From Gemmatimonadota bacterium (GTDB taxonomy: Bacteria; Gemmatimonadota; Gemmatimonadetes; Palauibacterales; Palauibacteraceae), in assembly GCA_030601615.1 (NCBI GenBank), contig JAUVTH010000107.1, forward strand, positions 1 through 5,614: 5,614 nt of DNA, in the 5' to 3' direction. The notes beneath the pieces were generated by a model, which searched no databases, was not told the origin of the DNA, and was given only the letters and a program-made list of their open reading frames with translations. Made by a program: the position numbers and the translations under genes. Positions within the stretch are counted from its first letter, which is position 1, and each line of letters begins with the position of its first letter. Positions 1 to 5,614 of the stretch are shown piece by piece.

Positions 1-44
1 GAGCGGCTGCGCCCCGGCACTCGTGTGGACGGCGTCACGTGGAT

Positions 45-49
45 GGAGG
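45..49 (+). promoter_or_regulatory. Ribosome binding site deciding the start at 57
   Basis: GGAGG is followed by a 7-base spacer and then ATG at 57. It is the only good Shine-Dalgarno match near the 5' end and it argues against the in-frame GTG at 39. Confidence 0.75.
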
Positions 50-56
50 CATCTCG

Positions 57-944
57 ATGGCCAGAATCGGCAAAGCCGATCGAGAGCACAGCGGGCACTA
101 TCTGACAGCGGTCGCCAGCGTCACAGTGATCGTCGCCGGAATGGCGTGGTTCAGCCAGAACCGTACGCTGGCGGCAGCCGCCGCAGCTATGGGTCTCTAC
201 GCTCTCCATCTCCTCAGCATTCGCTTCCTGCTCGACAACCAGGCGCGGCAGCGCAAGCTGCTCGACGCCCAGTGGGAGGTCCTGCAGCGCTTCATCGGTG
301 ATGCCGACTCGGACGACGTGGACGAGATCGGCGACCTCATCCCCGCGATGCCCGCGGACCTCGAGGAGCCGGAGCGTCCGGCCGCCGTGGTCGCGCCTGT
401 GGCCCGGCCCGCGGAGGAAGAAGAGCCGGCGGAGGAAGTGGAGCCGGTGAAGGTAGACGAACCGGTGGAAGCGGAACCGCCCGTGGTGCTCGGCGAGGTG
501 GTTCCCCCGGTGGAGTCTCTGGGCGGAATGGACCACGGCTATGCGATGGTGATCGAGGAAGACGCGATCGAGCCCCTTTCCGCGATCCCCGAGCTGCAGG
601 AGCCGGGTACGTTACGGCTCGTCGAGCATGAGTCCGACGAGTTCCGCGCACCTACAATCGAAGTTCCGGTTCCCCGTCACTTCGCTCTCGGCACGGTCGC
701 CCTCGTGCGTGACCTTCTGACTCCGGCCGAGGTGGCTCGCGTGCTGCTCGAGCAGCGTCGACAGCCCGGCAAGAAATTCGGTGTCCTCGCTGTCGAGATG
801 GAATTGCTGAGCGACACGCAGAGGGAAGAACTACTGCTCGCCCAGCAGGAGGGTCTGTTCACGGATGCCGAGATGCGTGACGCGCGGCACCGTCTCCGCC
901 AGTTCAGAGAAAACGCCGCCCCCTCGATGGTCAGCCTCGACTGA
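57..944 (+). CDS. Two-helix membrane protein with acidic linker and MshEN-like C-terminal domain
   Basis: This 295-residue protein has no firm functional assignment. The ATG start at 57 is chosen because GGAGG lies 7 bases upstream; an in-frame GTG at 39 would add only six residues and would place that GGAGG inside the gene. Residues 15-32 and 37-59 are hydrophobic and look like a membrane hairpin, with a short charged N-terminus. Residues 60-80 look like a charged amphipathic helix. Residues 82-205 are very acidic and rich in Pro, Glu and Val, so probably disordered. Residues 209-270 form a two-part helical domain: LG at 211-212, LLTP at 220-223 and LLEQ at 230-233, then FG at 241-242, ELLS at 249-252 and LLLAQQ at 259-264. 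This spacing is that of the tandem GspE/PilB N-terminal (MshEN) motif, but the usual second Gly of each half is Asp219 and Glu249. A role in assembly or signalling at the membrane is possible but is inference. It converges on the ABC permease gene 24 bases away. Confidence 0.8.
   Translation: MARIGKADREHSGHYLTAVASVTVIVAGMAWFSQNRTLAAAAAAMGLYALHLLSIRFLLDNQARQRKLLDAQWEVLQRFIGDADSDDVDEIGDLIPAMPADLEEPERPAAVVAPVARPAEEEEPAEEVEPVKVDEPVEAEPPVVLGEVVPPVESLGGMDHGYAMVIEEDAIEPLSAIPELQEPGTLRLVEHESDEFRAPTIEVPVPRHFALGTVALVRDLLTPAEVARVLLEQRRQPGKKFGVLAVEMELLSDTQREELLLAQQEGLFTDAEMRDARHRLRQFRENAAPSMVSLD
360..518 (+). repeat. Low-complexity Glu/Pro/Val-coding tract inside the membrane protein gene
   Basis: Codons for residues 102-154 of the membrane protein form an imperfect run of short Glu-Pro-Val and Glu-Glu units, visible as recurring gag-ccg and gaa-ccg-gtg words. 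The encoded stretch is strongly acidic and proline-rich and has almost no large hydrophobic residues other than Val, which fits a flexible spacer between the membrane hairpin and the C-terminal domain. It is a degenerate protein-level repeat, not a perfect DNA tandem repeat. Confidence 0.5.
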
Positions 945-968
945 ACGCCCAGGAGCCTGTAGACCAGG
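945..968. other. Intergenic gap between convergent genes, no clear terminator
   Basis: These 24 bases separate the stop of the plus-strand membrane protein gene from the stop of the minus-strand permease gene. The only inverted repeat I can see is CCTG/CAGG (956-959 and 965-968), a 4-base stem around a 5-base loop with no following T-run on either strand. That is too weak to call as an intrinsic terminator. Transcripts from both sides probably run into the opposing gene or end by another mechanism. Confidence 0.6.
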
Positions 969-2663
969 TCAACCGCCCAGCCGACCGAGCCGCCGCACCG
1001 CTGCCCGATAAGGTAGAATCCCCGCCGCGAGGCAGAGGAGCAGCGTACCGCCGAGAGCCAGCCCGATCTCCCACAGCAGCGGGTCGCGAGGCTCCCGGCC
1101 TGGAAGCCCCGACATCAGGTAGCCTCGTAGCGTCCAGATCTGTACGGCAAGCACCGCGCCGAGGTTCACGACCGCGCCCAGCATGAACAACAAGCCTCCG
1201 ATCGACGTCGGTATCTGAGCCGCGTTTTCCGACTCGAACTCGGGATAGTACACCCCCCAGGCGAGGGCCTGCGCCGTAAGAGCCAGGCTGAGCCCCACGA
1301 TGGAAGCCAGAGACAGAACGGCCAGACCAGCCGGAACTCCCAGCAGCAGGTTGGTCGCGCCCGTGAGAATGACGGCGAGCGCCGTCAGGGGTACGGCCCC
1401 TACCCAGTACTTCGCTCCCAGTATCGTCTCGGGCCTCAGGGGCGCTGAACCGAGCAGCCAGAGGGTCTGACCCTCGAGACTCAGGGCGGGAAACACGAAC
1501 CGGGCAGCGATCGCCGCCAGAACGAAGCCCGAAAGAGCCAGGTTCAGGAACACGACGAGTGTGACCAGATACCGGGTGATCATCTCTCCCGAGTTCAGAG
1601 GAAGCACCTGGATATTGTAGACGTACACGACCACGAGGACCCCGAGAATGATCAACTGCGACCACTGAGTGCTGTCCCTGAAGAAGATCCGGACATCCTT
1701 GAGTACGAGCTGCTGTCGCTGAATAGGAGCGGTGCGCAATGCCCGTTCGAACCAGATCCAGCCTGCATTTCGACGGATCCTGTTCTCGTTCCCTTCCTGG
1801 GCGCGAGTGAAGCACGATGCGTACAGACTTCGGTGCAGCATGGCGCCTACGGTCACGGTCCCCGCGGCCGTCGTCCACAACAGGATCAGCAGGAACGGAT
1901 CAAACGAACCGTGCAGGAATCCTGCGAGGGCATCGGCGCCCCACTGGGATGGCAGCCACGGCGATGACGGACCCCTGAGAGCAGCCATGAAGTCGACCAG
2001 GTTGCGATACGATTCCGGATTTACGAGGCGCTCCGGCCGGAGCACTCTCAGCAGGAATACCATCAGCACGACAGCCACGATGGCGACAACTCCGAGAATG
2101 TCCTTCGACCGCCGCGCCGGGAACACCCGAACGAGCAGCAGAGTCGCCGCGCTTCCCAGCGCCGCGGGTATGAGCAGGAACGGAACCAGGGCCCCCACGG
2201 ACAGGGCGAGGAAGAGCCACCCCCCATCGTACACGTTCGCGTAAGCGGCGAGCATCGGAACGAGCATCAGCACGACCATCCACGACGAGCTCACCAGCGT
2301 CTCGGTGAGTCGAGCCAGGTAGACGGACAGCCAGTCGACCGGCGCCGCCCGAATCCACGGCAGGTCGCGCGACAGGAAGAAGCTGGAAAGCGCCGCGATG
2401 AGATTCGAGAGCAGGAGCATGCCGAGGAACACGAGCAGGGCGAGGGCGAGCAGCTTCGAGGCAAGCAGCGGACCGACTTCCTCTACGCCTCGCAGGGTCC
2501 GAAGGAGCCGGGCGAGTGTCACGTAGATGACAGGCCACGCCGCGGCGCCGACACCGAGAATCATCGCGAAGCGTCCCCAGCGACCGCGGCCGGGAGCGCT
2601 GCGCCGTCTGGCCGACAGGACTTTCGGTGTCAACAGCTGGACGTACTCGAACCCCACGGACAC
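969..2663 (-). CDS. ABC exporter permease, ABC-2-like (putative ABC exporter family), about 12 membrane helices
   Basis: This 564-residue integral membrane protein is the transmembrane half of the exporter encoded with the ATPase just upstream. The start is GTG at 2663, with GAGGG (2671-2675) 7 bases ahead and only 3 bases after the ATPase stop. After a basic N-terminus (R19-R31), hydrophobic segments are seen near 33-53, 67-97, 121-142, 148-180 and 188-208, with about seven more to the C-terminus. The total length and two-halved layout suggest a fused, double-length permease, about twice the size of a six-helix ABC-2 subunit. Family-like features are the cytosolic FFLSRDLPWIRAAPV stretch after helix 2, LSLEGQTLWLL near residue 393 and the YYPEFESENAAQIP stretch near residue 471. 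I recall these from the putative ABC exporter family often listed as ABC_tran_2 (PF16949). There is no periplasmic MacB-like domain and no substrate clue. It ends the operon and converges on the plus-strand gene. Confidence 0.88.
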   Translation of the reverse strand: MSVGFEYVQLLTPKVLSARRRSAPGRGRWGRFAMILGVGAAAWPVIYVTLARLLRTLRGVEEVGPLLASKLLALALLVFLGMLLLSNLIAALSSFFLSRDLPWIRAAPVDWLSVYLARLTETLVSSSWMVVLMLVPMLAAYANVYDGGWLFLALSVGALVPFLLIPAALGSAATLLLVRVFPARRSKDILGVVAIVAVVLMVFLLRVLRPERLVNPESYRNLVDFMAALRGPSSPWLPSQWGADALAGFLHGSFDPFLLILLWTTAAGTVTVGAMLHRSLYASCFTRAQEGNENRIRRNAGWIWFERALRTAPIQRQQLVLKDVRIFFRDSTQWSQLIILGVLVVVYVYNIQVLPLNSGEMITRYLVTLVVFLNLALSGFVLAAIAARFVFPALSLEGQTLWLLGSAPLRPETILGAKYWVGAVPLTALAVILTGATNLLLGVPAGLAVLSLASIVGLSLALTAQALAWGVYYPEFESENAAQIPTSIGGLLFMLGAVVNLGAVLAVQIWTLRGYLMSGLPGREPRDPLLWEIGLALGGTLLLCLAAGILPYRAAVRRLGRLGG

Positions 2664-2666
2664 CTG

Positions 2667-3425
2667 TCAGCCCTCGACGACTCGGGTGATCTCGGTGTCC
2701 GTGGCGCCACGAGTAATCTTGAGGAAGATCTCCTCGAGCCCGGCCGACTCCGATTGAGCCGCGCGTCGCAAGTCCTCCATGGACCCCGATGCGACCACCT
2801 TTCCCCTGTCGATCACTGCCAATCGGTCGCACAAGCTTTCCGCGAGCTCCAGCGTATGGGTAGACACCAGGGCGGTCCCGCCGTTGTCTGCGAACGTCCG
2901 CAGCACATCCTTCAAGAGCCACGCGGACCTGGGATCCAGGCCAACCATCGGTTCGTCCACGACGAGCACCTTCGGCTGGTGCACGAGGGCCGAGGAGATG
3001 ATCAGCTTCTGTCGCATGCCGTGAGAGTAGGTCTCGACCAGCTGGTCCTTCCATGGAGCCAGATCCCAAAGATCGAGCAGCTCCTCGATTCGCGTCTCGA
3101 TCGCCGGACCGTGGAGCCCGTAAAGTCCGGCCGAGAAACGCAGTATCTCCGCACCCGTGAGCTTGTCATACACGAACGGCCGGTCCGGCACGAATCCCAG
3201 GATGCTCCTGGCTTCAATGGGCTCGACAACGTTGTCGTGTCCGCCCACGACCACACGTCCCTCGTCCGGTTTCAGGATTCCGGCGATCATCCGCAGGGTC
3301 GTCGTCTTCCCGGCTCCGTTGGGTCCTACGAGGCCGAATATCTCCGCCGCCTCGATCTCCAGATCGATGCCGGCGACGGCCGTGAAGTCTCCGTATCGTT
3401 TCGTCAGGTTCTCCAGGAGGATCAT
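2667..3425 (-). CDS. ABC transporter ATP-binding protein
   Basis: This 252-residue cytoplasmic ATPase powers the permease encoded directly downstream. Walker A is GPNGAGKTT at 34-42, the Q-loop region is GFVPDRPF at 77-84, the signature is YSHGMRQ at 133-139, Walker B is VLVVDEP at 153-159, the D-loop is GLDP at 162-165 and the switch histidine is His190 in STH. All the catalytic pieces are present, so an active enzyme is expected. The length fits a single nucleotide-binding domain with a short C-terminal tail (about 220-252). The canonical Q-loop Gln is replaced by Asp81, and the signature is the HGMRQ type seen in exporter ATPases of the ABC-2/CcmA/Ecs kind. The start is ATG at 3425, overlapping the upstream stop as ATGA, with AGGGGA 6 bases ahead. 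The substrate is unknown; lipid, peptide or small-molecule export are all compatible. Confidence 0.95.
   Translation of the reverse strand: MILLENLTKRYGDFTAVAGIDLEIEAAEIFGLVGPNGAGKTTTLRMIAGILKPDEGRVVVGGHDNVVEPIEARSILGFVPDRPFVYDKLTGAEILRFSAGLYGLHGPAIETRIEELLDLWDLAPWKDQLVETYSHGMRQKLIISSALVHQPKVLVVDEPMVGLDPRSAWLLKDVLRTFADNGGTALVSTHTLELAESLCDRLAVIDRGKVVASGSMEDLRRAAQSESAGLEEIFLKITRGATDTEITRVVEG
2671..2675 (-). promoter_or_regulatory. Ribosome binding site for the permease GTG start
   Basis: Read on the minus strand this is GAGGG, 7 bases before the GTG at 2663. It lies inside the last codons of the ATPase gene and supports the GTG over later in-frame starts. Confidence 0.6.
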
Positions 3426-4291
3426 TCTCGTTCCCCTGCTGAAATGCTGTCCGATACGGCCTCCGGCCTGGCGATCGCTCCCGGCCGGTTGAAGAACGCC
3501 AGTTCGAACGCCGTCCGCTCCACCCGAAGTCCTCCGAAGATCTCACCGTCCACCAACCTGCCGTCCTCGTCCACCCAGGCCTCCTGCCGAACGTCGCCCG
3601 CGCGGCGCCTCACCAGCCACGCCTGCACCGTATCCTCGCTCACAGATATCCACGCGCCCGAGATCGAATCGGTGTCGGCGCTGTCCGGAAATGTCAGCGA
3701 GCTCGTCTCGAGGATGTCAAGCTGGAGCGTACGTACCGCGACCGCGAGCGGATCGAACACTCGAACCTGGTAGGTCGTCCCGGGCTCCGACTGTCCCGCG
3801 GCCGCCAGTCGGAGGCGCCAGCCCGACGGGGTGGTGACCGCTTCTCCGACCGACACGCGCTCGACCGTCCGGACCTGTTCGTCGAACAGCAGGATGACGG
3901 AGTCGCCTTCCGAGACGGCCCGGAGCCGCGTCGTATCACCATCGACGATCGAGAGATGGACCATACTGTCCAGGTTGAGCCCCGAGTCCAGGTACTCTTC
4001 CGACGAGCGCTCCGACCGACCGGTGGCACCGAGACCGGGAAGGTCCAGGAACACGCGGTCCCGGACCCGGAATCCACTCGCGGAGGGCAGCGTATCGATC
4101 TCGGTTTGCCCCCATCCAGCCCGAACACCGGAACGGAAGACCGAGTAGTAGGCGACGCCCGGAGGAATCGTGCTCACGCCCAGGGCCAGCCTCTGTGCCT
4201 CTGCGGGAAAGAACACCCGCCGGGCCTGCCAACCGAGCGCAGCGACCCAGGCAACCAGAATCAAGGCGGCCAGTGCTCCGCGCCCCTTCAA
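3422..4291 (-). CDS. Membrane-anchored extracytoplasmic protein of unknown function, transglutaminase N-terminal-domain-like
   Basis: No confident family is recognised. The open frame runs up to 4540, but its first 83 codons give Arg/Ser/Gly-rich text shadowing the nucleotidyltransferase gene, so I start it at TTG 4291. That TTG forms a TTGA overlap with the upstream stop and has GGAGAGG (4294-4300) just ahead; the product is 289 residues. Residues 5-21 form one hydrophobic segment after K2 and R4, and QARR follows it, so this is an uncleaved anchor or a signal peptide. There is no Cys, hence no lipobox. The rest alternates polar and hydrophobic residues like a beta-rich soluble domain. AYYSVFRSGVRAGWGQ (47-62) near the start and EAWVDEDGRLVDGEIFGG (237-254) near the end resemble, from memory, the N-terminal domain of some bacterial transglutaminase-like proteins. 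No Cys-His-Asp core is present. A partner of the downstream ABC exporter is the best contextual guess. Confidence 0.72.
   Translation of the reverse strand: MKGRGALAALILVAWVAALGWQARRVFFPAEAQRLALGVSTIPPGVAYYSVFRSGVRAGWGQTEIDTLPSASGFRVRDRVFLDLPGLGATGRSERSSEEYLDSGLNLDSMVHLSIVDGDTTRLRAVSEGDSVILLFDEQVRTVERVSVGEAVTTPSGWRLRLAAAGQSEPGTTYQVRVFDPLAVAVRTLQLDILETSSLTFPDSADTDSISGAWISVSEDTVQAWLVRRRAGDVRQEAWVDEDGRLVDGEIFGGLRVERTAFELAFFNRPGAIARPEAVSDSISAGERE
3432..3437 (-). promoter_or_regulatory. Ribosome binding site for the ABC ATPase ATG
   Basis: On the minus strand AGGGGA sits 6 bases before the ATG at 3425, inside the final codons of the upstream anchored-protein gene. Together with the ATGA overlap it fixes the ATPase start. 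Confidence 0.6.
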
Positions 4292-4929
4292 TGCCTCTCC
4301 ATCTCCCGCGCCAGCGCCAGATCGGTCGGCGTGTCGACGTCCACGGGAGCGAGACGATCGATCGGCACCTCCATGTGCGGAATGCCGGCTCGAATCACCA
4401 GATCCCACAAACCGATCTCGGGGTCGAGGGCCCGATCGAAGTGCCAAATGACCTCGAGTGCCTCCCTCGACAAGACGACGGGGTGGCCGGCTCGATCTCG
4501 AAACCGCGGTCGCAGCGCGCCCGATTCGTTTGCCTCCCACGCGCTTCTCATGGTGCGCACATCGTCCGGGCTCAGCCCCGGCTCGTCACCGAGCAGGATC
4601 ATGGCAGCGACGACCGGTTCGTCTGGAAGTGCCGCGATACCGGCAAAAGCCGATATCCGCCGACCCTCAGGCGACTCTGGCACCCTCGCGAATCGGACGT
4701 CGAGATCGGTGAGCGCCTCCTCCACGCCTGTCTCATCGTGCGTCAGCGTCACGATGACCGGATCGAGTCCGGCTGACAGAGCTGTGCTCACGACGCGGTG
4801 AATCACCGTGGACTCGCCGAACTCACGCAGGAGCTTCGAGCCGCCCGGCATACGGGTCGAACGTCCCGCGGCGAGAATCACGCCGCCGACATGGCCCTCG
4901 GCGTCCCTTCCTCCTGTCCGCTCGTTCAA
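4288..4929 (-). CDS. MocA-like nucleotidyltransferase (MobA/MocA family, molybdenum cofactor)
   Basis: This is a cytoplasmic NTP transferase with a GT-A-like Rossmann fold. MocA enzymes transfer CMP from CTP to molybdopterin to make the cytosine dinucleotide cofactor; MobA uses GTP. Numbered from TTG 4929 (213 residues), the nucleotide-binding motif is VILAAGRSTRM at 17-27 with Lys32. PESPEGRRISAFAGI (84-98) matches the substrate-loop region. LLGDEPGL at 112-119 carries the metal-binding Asp115 where LGDQP is usual. GHPVVLSRE lies at 148-156 and VDVDTPTDL at 196-204. The MocA GD-GAR segment after the GHPVVL motif is replaced by DPEIGLWDLV, so the nucleotide or pterin specificity is uncertain. 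The start is also uncertain: TTG 4929 overlaps the XdhC-family stop as TTGA but lacks a good Shine-Dalgarno; GTG 4881 would begin right at ILAAG. Pairing with an XdhC-family gene favours the MocA role. Confidence 0.88.
   Translation of the reverse strand: MNERTGGRDAEGHVGGVILAAGRSTRMPGGSKLLREFGESTVIHRVVSTALSAGLDPVIVTLTHDETGVEEALTDLDVRFARVPESPEGRRISAFAGIAALPDEPVVAAMILLGDEPGLSPDDVRTMRSAWEANESGALRPRFRDRAGHPVVLSREALEVIWHFDRALDPEIGLWDLVIRAGIPHMEVPIDRLAPVDVDTPTDLALAREMERH
4294..4300 (-). promoter_or_regulatory. Purine-rich ribosome binding site ahead of the TTG start at 4291
   Basis: The minus strand reads GGAGAGG ending 2 bases before TTG; counting only the GGAG core the spacing is 5 bases. It lies within the last codons of the nucleotidyltransferase and is the main sequence support for this rare start codon. 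Confidence 0.5.
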
Positions 4930-5614
4930 GGAACTGTCGACATGCCGCCGCGCCGCGTCGACAAGACCTCGGCGAGAATCGCCACGGCGATCTCCGAGGG
5001 AGTGACTGCTCCGATGTCCAGACCGATGGGTCCGCGGAGCCGACTCGTTTCCTCTTCCCCCATACCAGCTTCGGCCAACGCTTCCCGGCGCAGTCGCTGC
5101 GTGCGCTTGCCACCCAGCAGACCTACGTACCGGCATCCGGCCGCAAGGGCGAGGCGCAGGGCCGGAACGTCCAGCCGCTCGTCGTGCGCGAGGACCGCGA
5201 CATCTGTCCACTCGTCCAGATCCAGAGCATCCAGAGCTGATTCTGGCCAGTCCACGAGCAGGCGGGCATCCGGAAACGACTCGGGGCGTGCCAGCCCTTC
5301 GCGTGGATCGACGACCGTTACCCGGTAGTCGGCCAGCACGGCCATCCGGGCGAGCACGACGGCGACGGAGGTGGCGCCCACGATGACGAGTCGTCTCGGC
5401 GGGAGGACACGGTCTACGAATACCTGTCGACCCGCGGTGTCGACGAGATCTGCCCCGTCCCGATCGAGCAATTCATCGATGTTGCCAGCCAGGTCTCGAT
5501 CCAGGTCCGCCGGACCGAGGCTCCCGACATACGAGCCGTCCGGCCGGATCAGCAACTGGCGGCCCAGCACGTCGCTCGACACTCCCGTGACCAGAGCTGC
5601 GGGCTTGTCGGTGG
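4926..5614 (-). CDS. XdhC/CoxI family molybdo-enzyme maturation protein, 5' end cut by the window
   Basis: XdhC proteins bind the molybdenum cofactor, help its sulfuration and deliver it to xanthine dehydrogenase-type hydroxylases; CoxI does a related job for CO dehydrogenase. The frame is open to the window edge and already reads DKPAALVTGV upstream of the internal GTG at 5582, which matches the start of the XdhC domain, so the true start lies beyond 5614. Of the 228 residues visible (numbered from 5612), 4-38 are the N-terminal XdhC_CoxI domain (GRQLLIRPDGSYVGSLG). Residues 75-217 are the C-terminal Rossmann domain, with LVIVGATSVA at 75-84, TVVDPR at 99-104, YVGLLGGKRT at 162-171 and GPIGLDIGAVTPSEIAVAI at 194-212. 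The domain order is normal. The usual GGC-E motif reads LGPAD and GAGH reads GATS, which suggests a CoxI-like branch or altered cofactor handling. Structural genes of a molybdo-hydroxylase may lie upstream. Confidence 0.9.
   Translation of the reverse strand, partial: TDKPAALVTGVSSDVLGRQLLIRPDGSYVGSLGPADLDRDLAGNIDELLDRDGADLVDTAGRQVFVDRVLPPRRLVIVGATSVAVVLARMAVLADYRVTVVDPREGLARPESFPDARLLVDWPESALDALDLDEWTDVAVLAHDERLDVPALRLALAAGCRYVGLLGGKRTQRLRREALAEAGMGEEETSRLRGPIGLDIGAVTPSEIAVAILAEVLSTRRGGMSTVP

Noticed and set aside
39..41. GTG start for the plus-strand membrane protein gene
   Set aside because: It lacks a ribosome site at suitable spacing, whereas ATG 57 has GGAGG 7 bases ahead.
956..968. 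CCTG/CAGG inverted repeat between the convergent genes
   Set aside because: A 4-base stem without a T-run is expected by chance and does not support an intrinsic terminator.
931..1878. Long minus-strand open frame (315 codons)
   Set aside because: It lies inside the permease gene in another frame, and its product is Arg/Gly/Ser-rich with no motif, typical of a GC-rich shadow.
1900..3069. Minus-strand open frame of 389 codons across the permease/ATPase junction
   Set aside because: It overlaps two genes with clear ABC motifs, and its own translation is Arg/Gly/Ala-rich with no recognisable domain.
2754..3773. Plus-strand open frame of 339 codons
   Set aside because: It is antisense to the ABC ATPase and the anchored protein and has no family-like motif.
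4292..4540. N-terminal extension of the anchored protein to 4540
   Set aside because: These 83 codons overlap the conserved end of the nucleotidyltransferase and read as Arg/Ser/Gly-rich text; the hydrophobic anchor begins right after TTG 4291.
3956..4801. Plus-strand open frame of 281 codons
   Set aside because: It is antisense to the anchored protein and nucleotidyltransferase genes; its Ser/Arg/Pro-rich composition marks a shadow frame.
4930..5211. N-terminal extension of the nucleotidyltransferase to 5211
   Set aside because: It overlaps the conserved XdhC C-terminal domain and reads as Arg/Gly/Ser-rich shadow sequence; the family fold starts at VILAAG.
5580..5582. GTG as the start of the XdhC-family gene
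   Set aside because: The frame stays open to the window edge and the upstream residues DKPAALVTG fit the conserved XdhC N-terminus, so the gene starts outside the window.

Overview
The window is a compact, GC-rich bacterial segment that is coding almost end to end. Only about 56 bases at the left edge and a 24-base gap between two convergent genes are non-coding. The high GC content, frequent GTG and TTG starts, Asp/Glu/Val/Arg-rich proteins and the gene families present suggest a free-living high-GC Gram-negative lineage such as Gemmatimonadota or a myxobacterium-like group. That placement is an impression from style, not from a marker gene. I see no tRNA, rRNA, CRISPR array, insertion sequence or phage gene.

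Left part, plus strand (57-944): a single gene for a protein with two N-terminal membrane helices, a long acidic Pro/Glu/Val linker and a C-terminal helical domain. The spacing of that domain matches a tandem GspE/PilB N-terminal (MshEN-like) motif. It converges on the rest of the window.

Right part, minus strand (5614 down to 969): five tightly packed genes read in one direction. In transcription order they are an XdhC/CoxI-family molybdo-enzyme maturation factor (its 5' end lies outside the window), a MocA-like nucleotidyltransferase, a membrane-anchored extracytoplasmic protein of unknown function, an ABC transporter ATPase, and a roughly 12-helix ABC exporter permease. The junctions are TTGA, TTGA and ATGA four-base overlaps followed by a 3-base gap, so the five genes are probably one translationally coupled operon.

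The first two genes belong to molybdenum cofactor tailoring and insertion for xanthine dehydrogenase/CO dehydrogenase-type hydroxylases. The last two form a complete ABC-2-like exporter of unknown substrate. The anchored protein between them resembles the beta-rich N-terminal domain found on some transglutaminase-like proteins but has no protease-like core. It is the most interesting unknown here, because it joins two modules that have no obvious functional link. I did not find a clearly new defence or mobile system.
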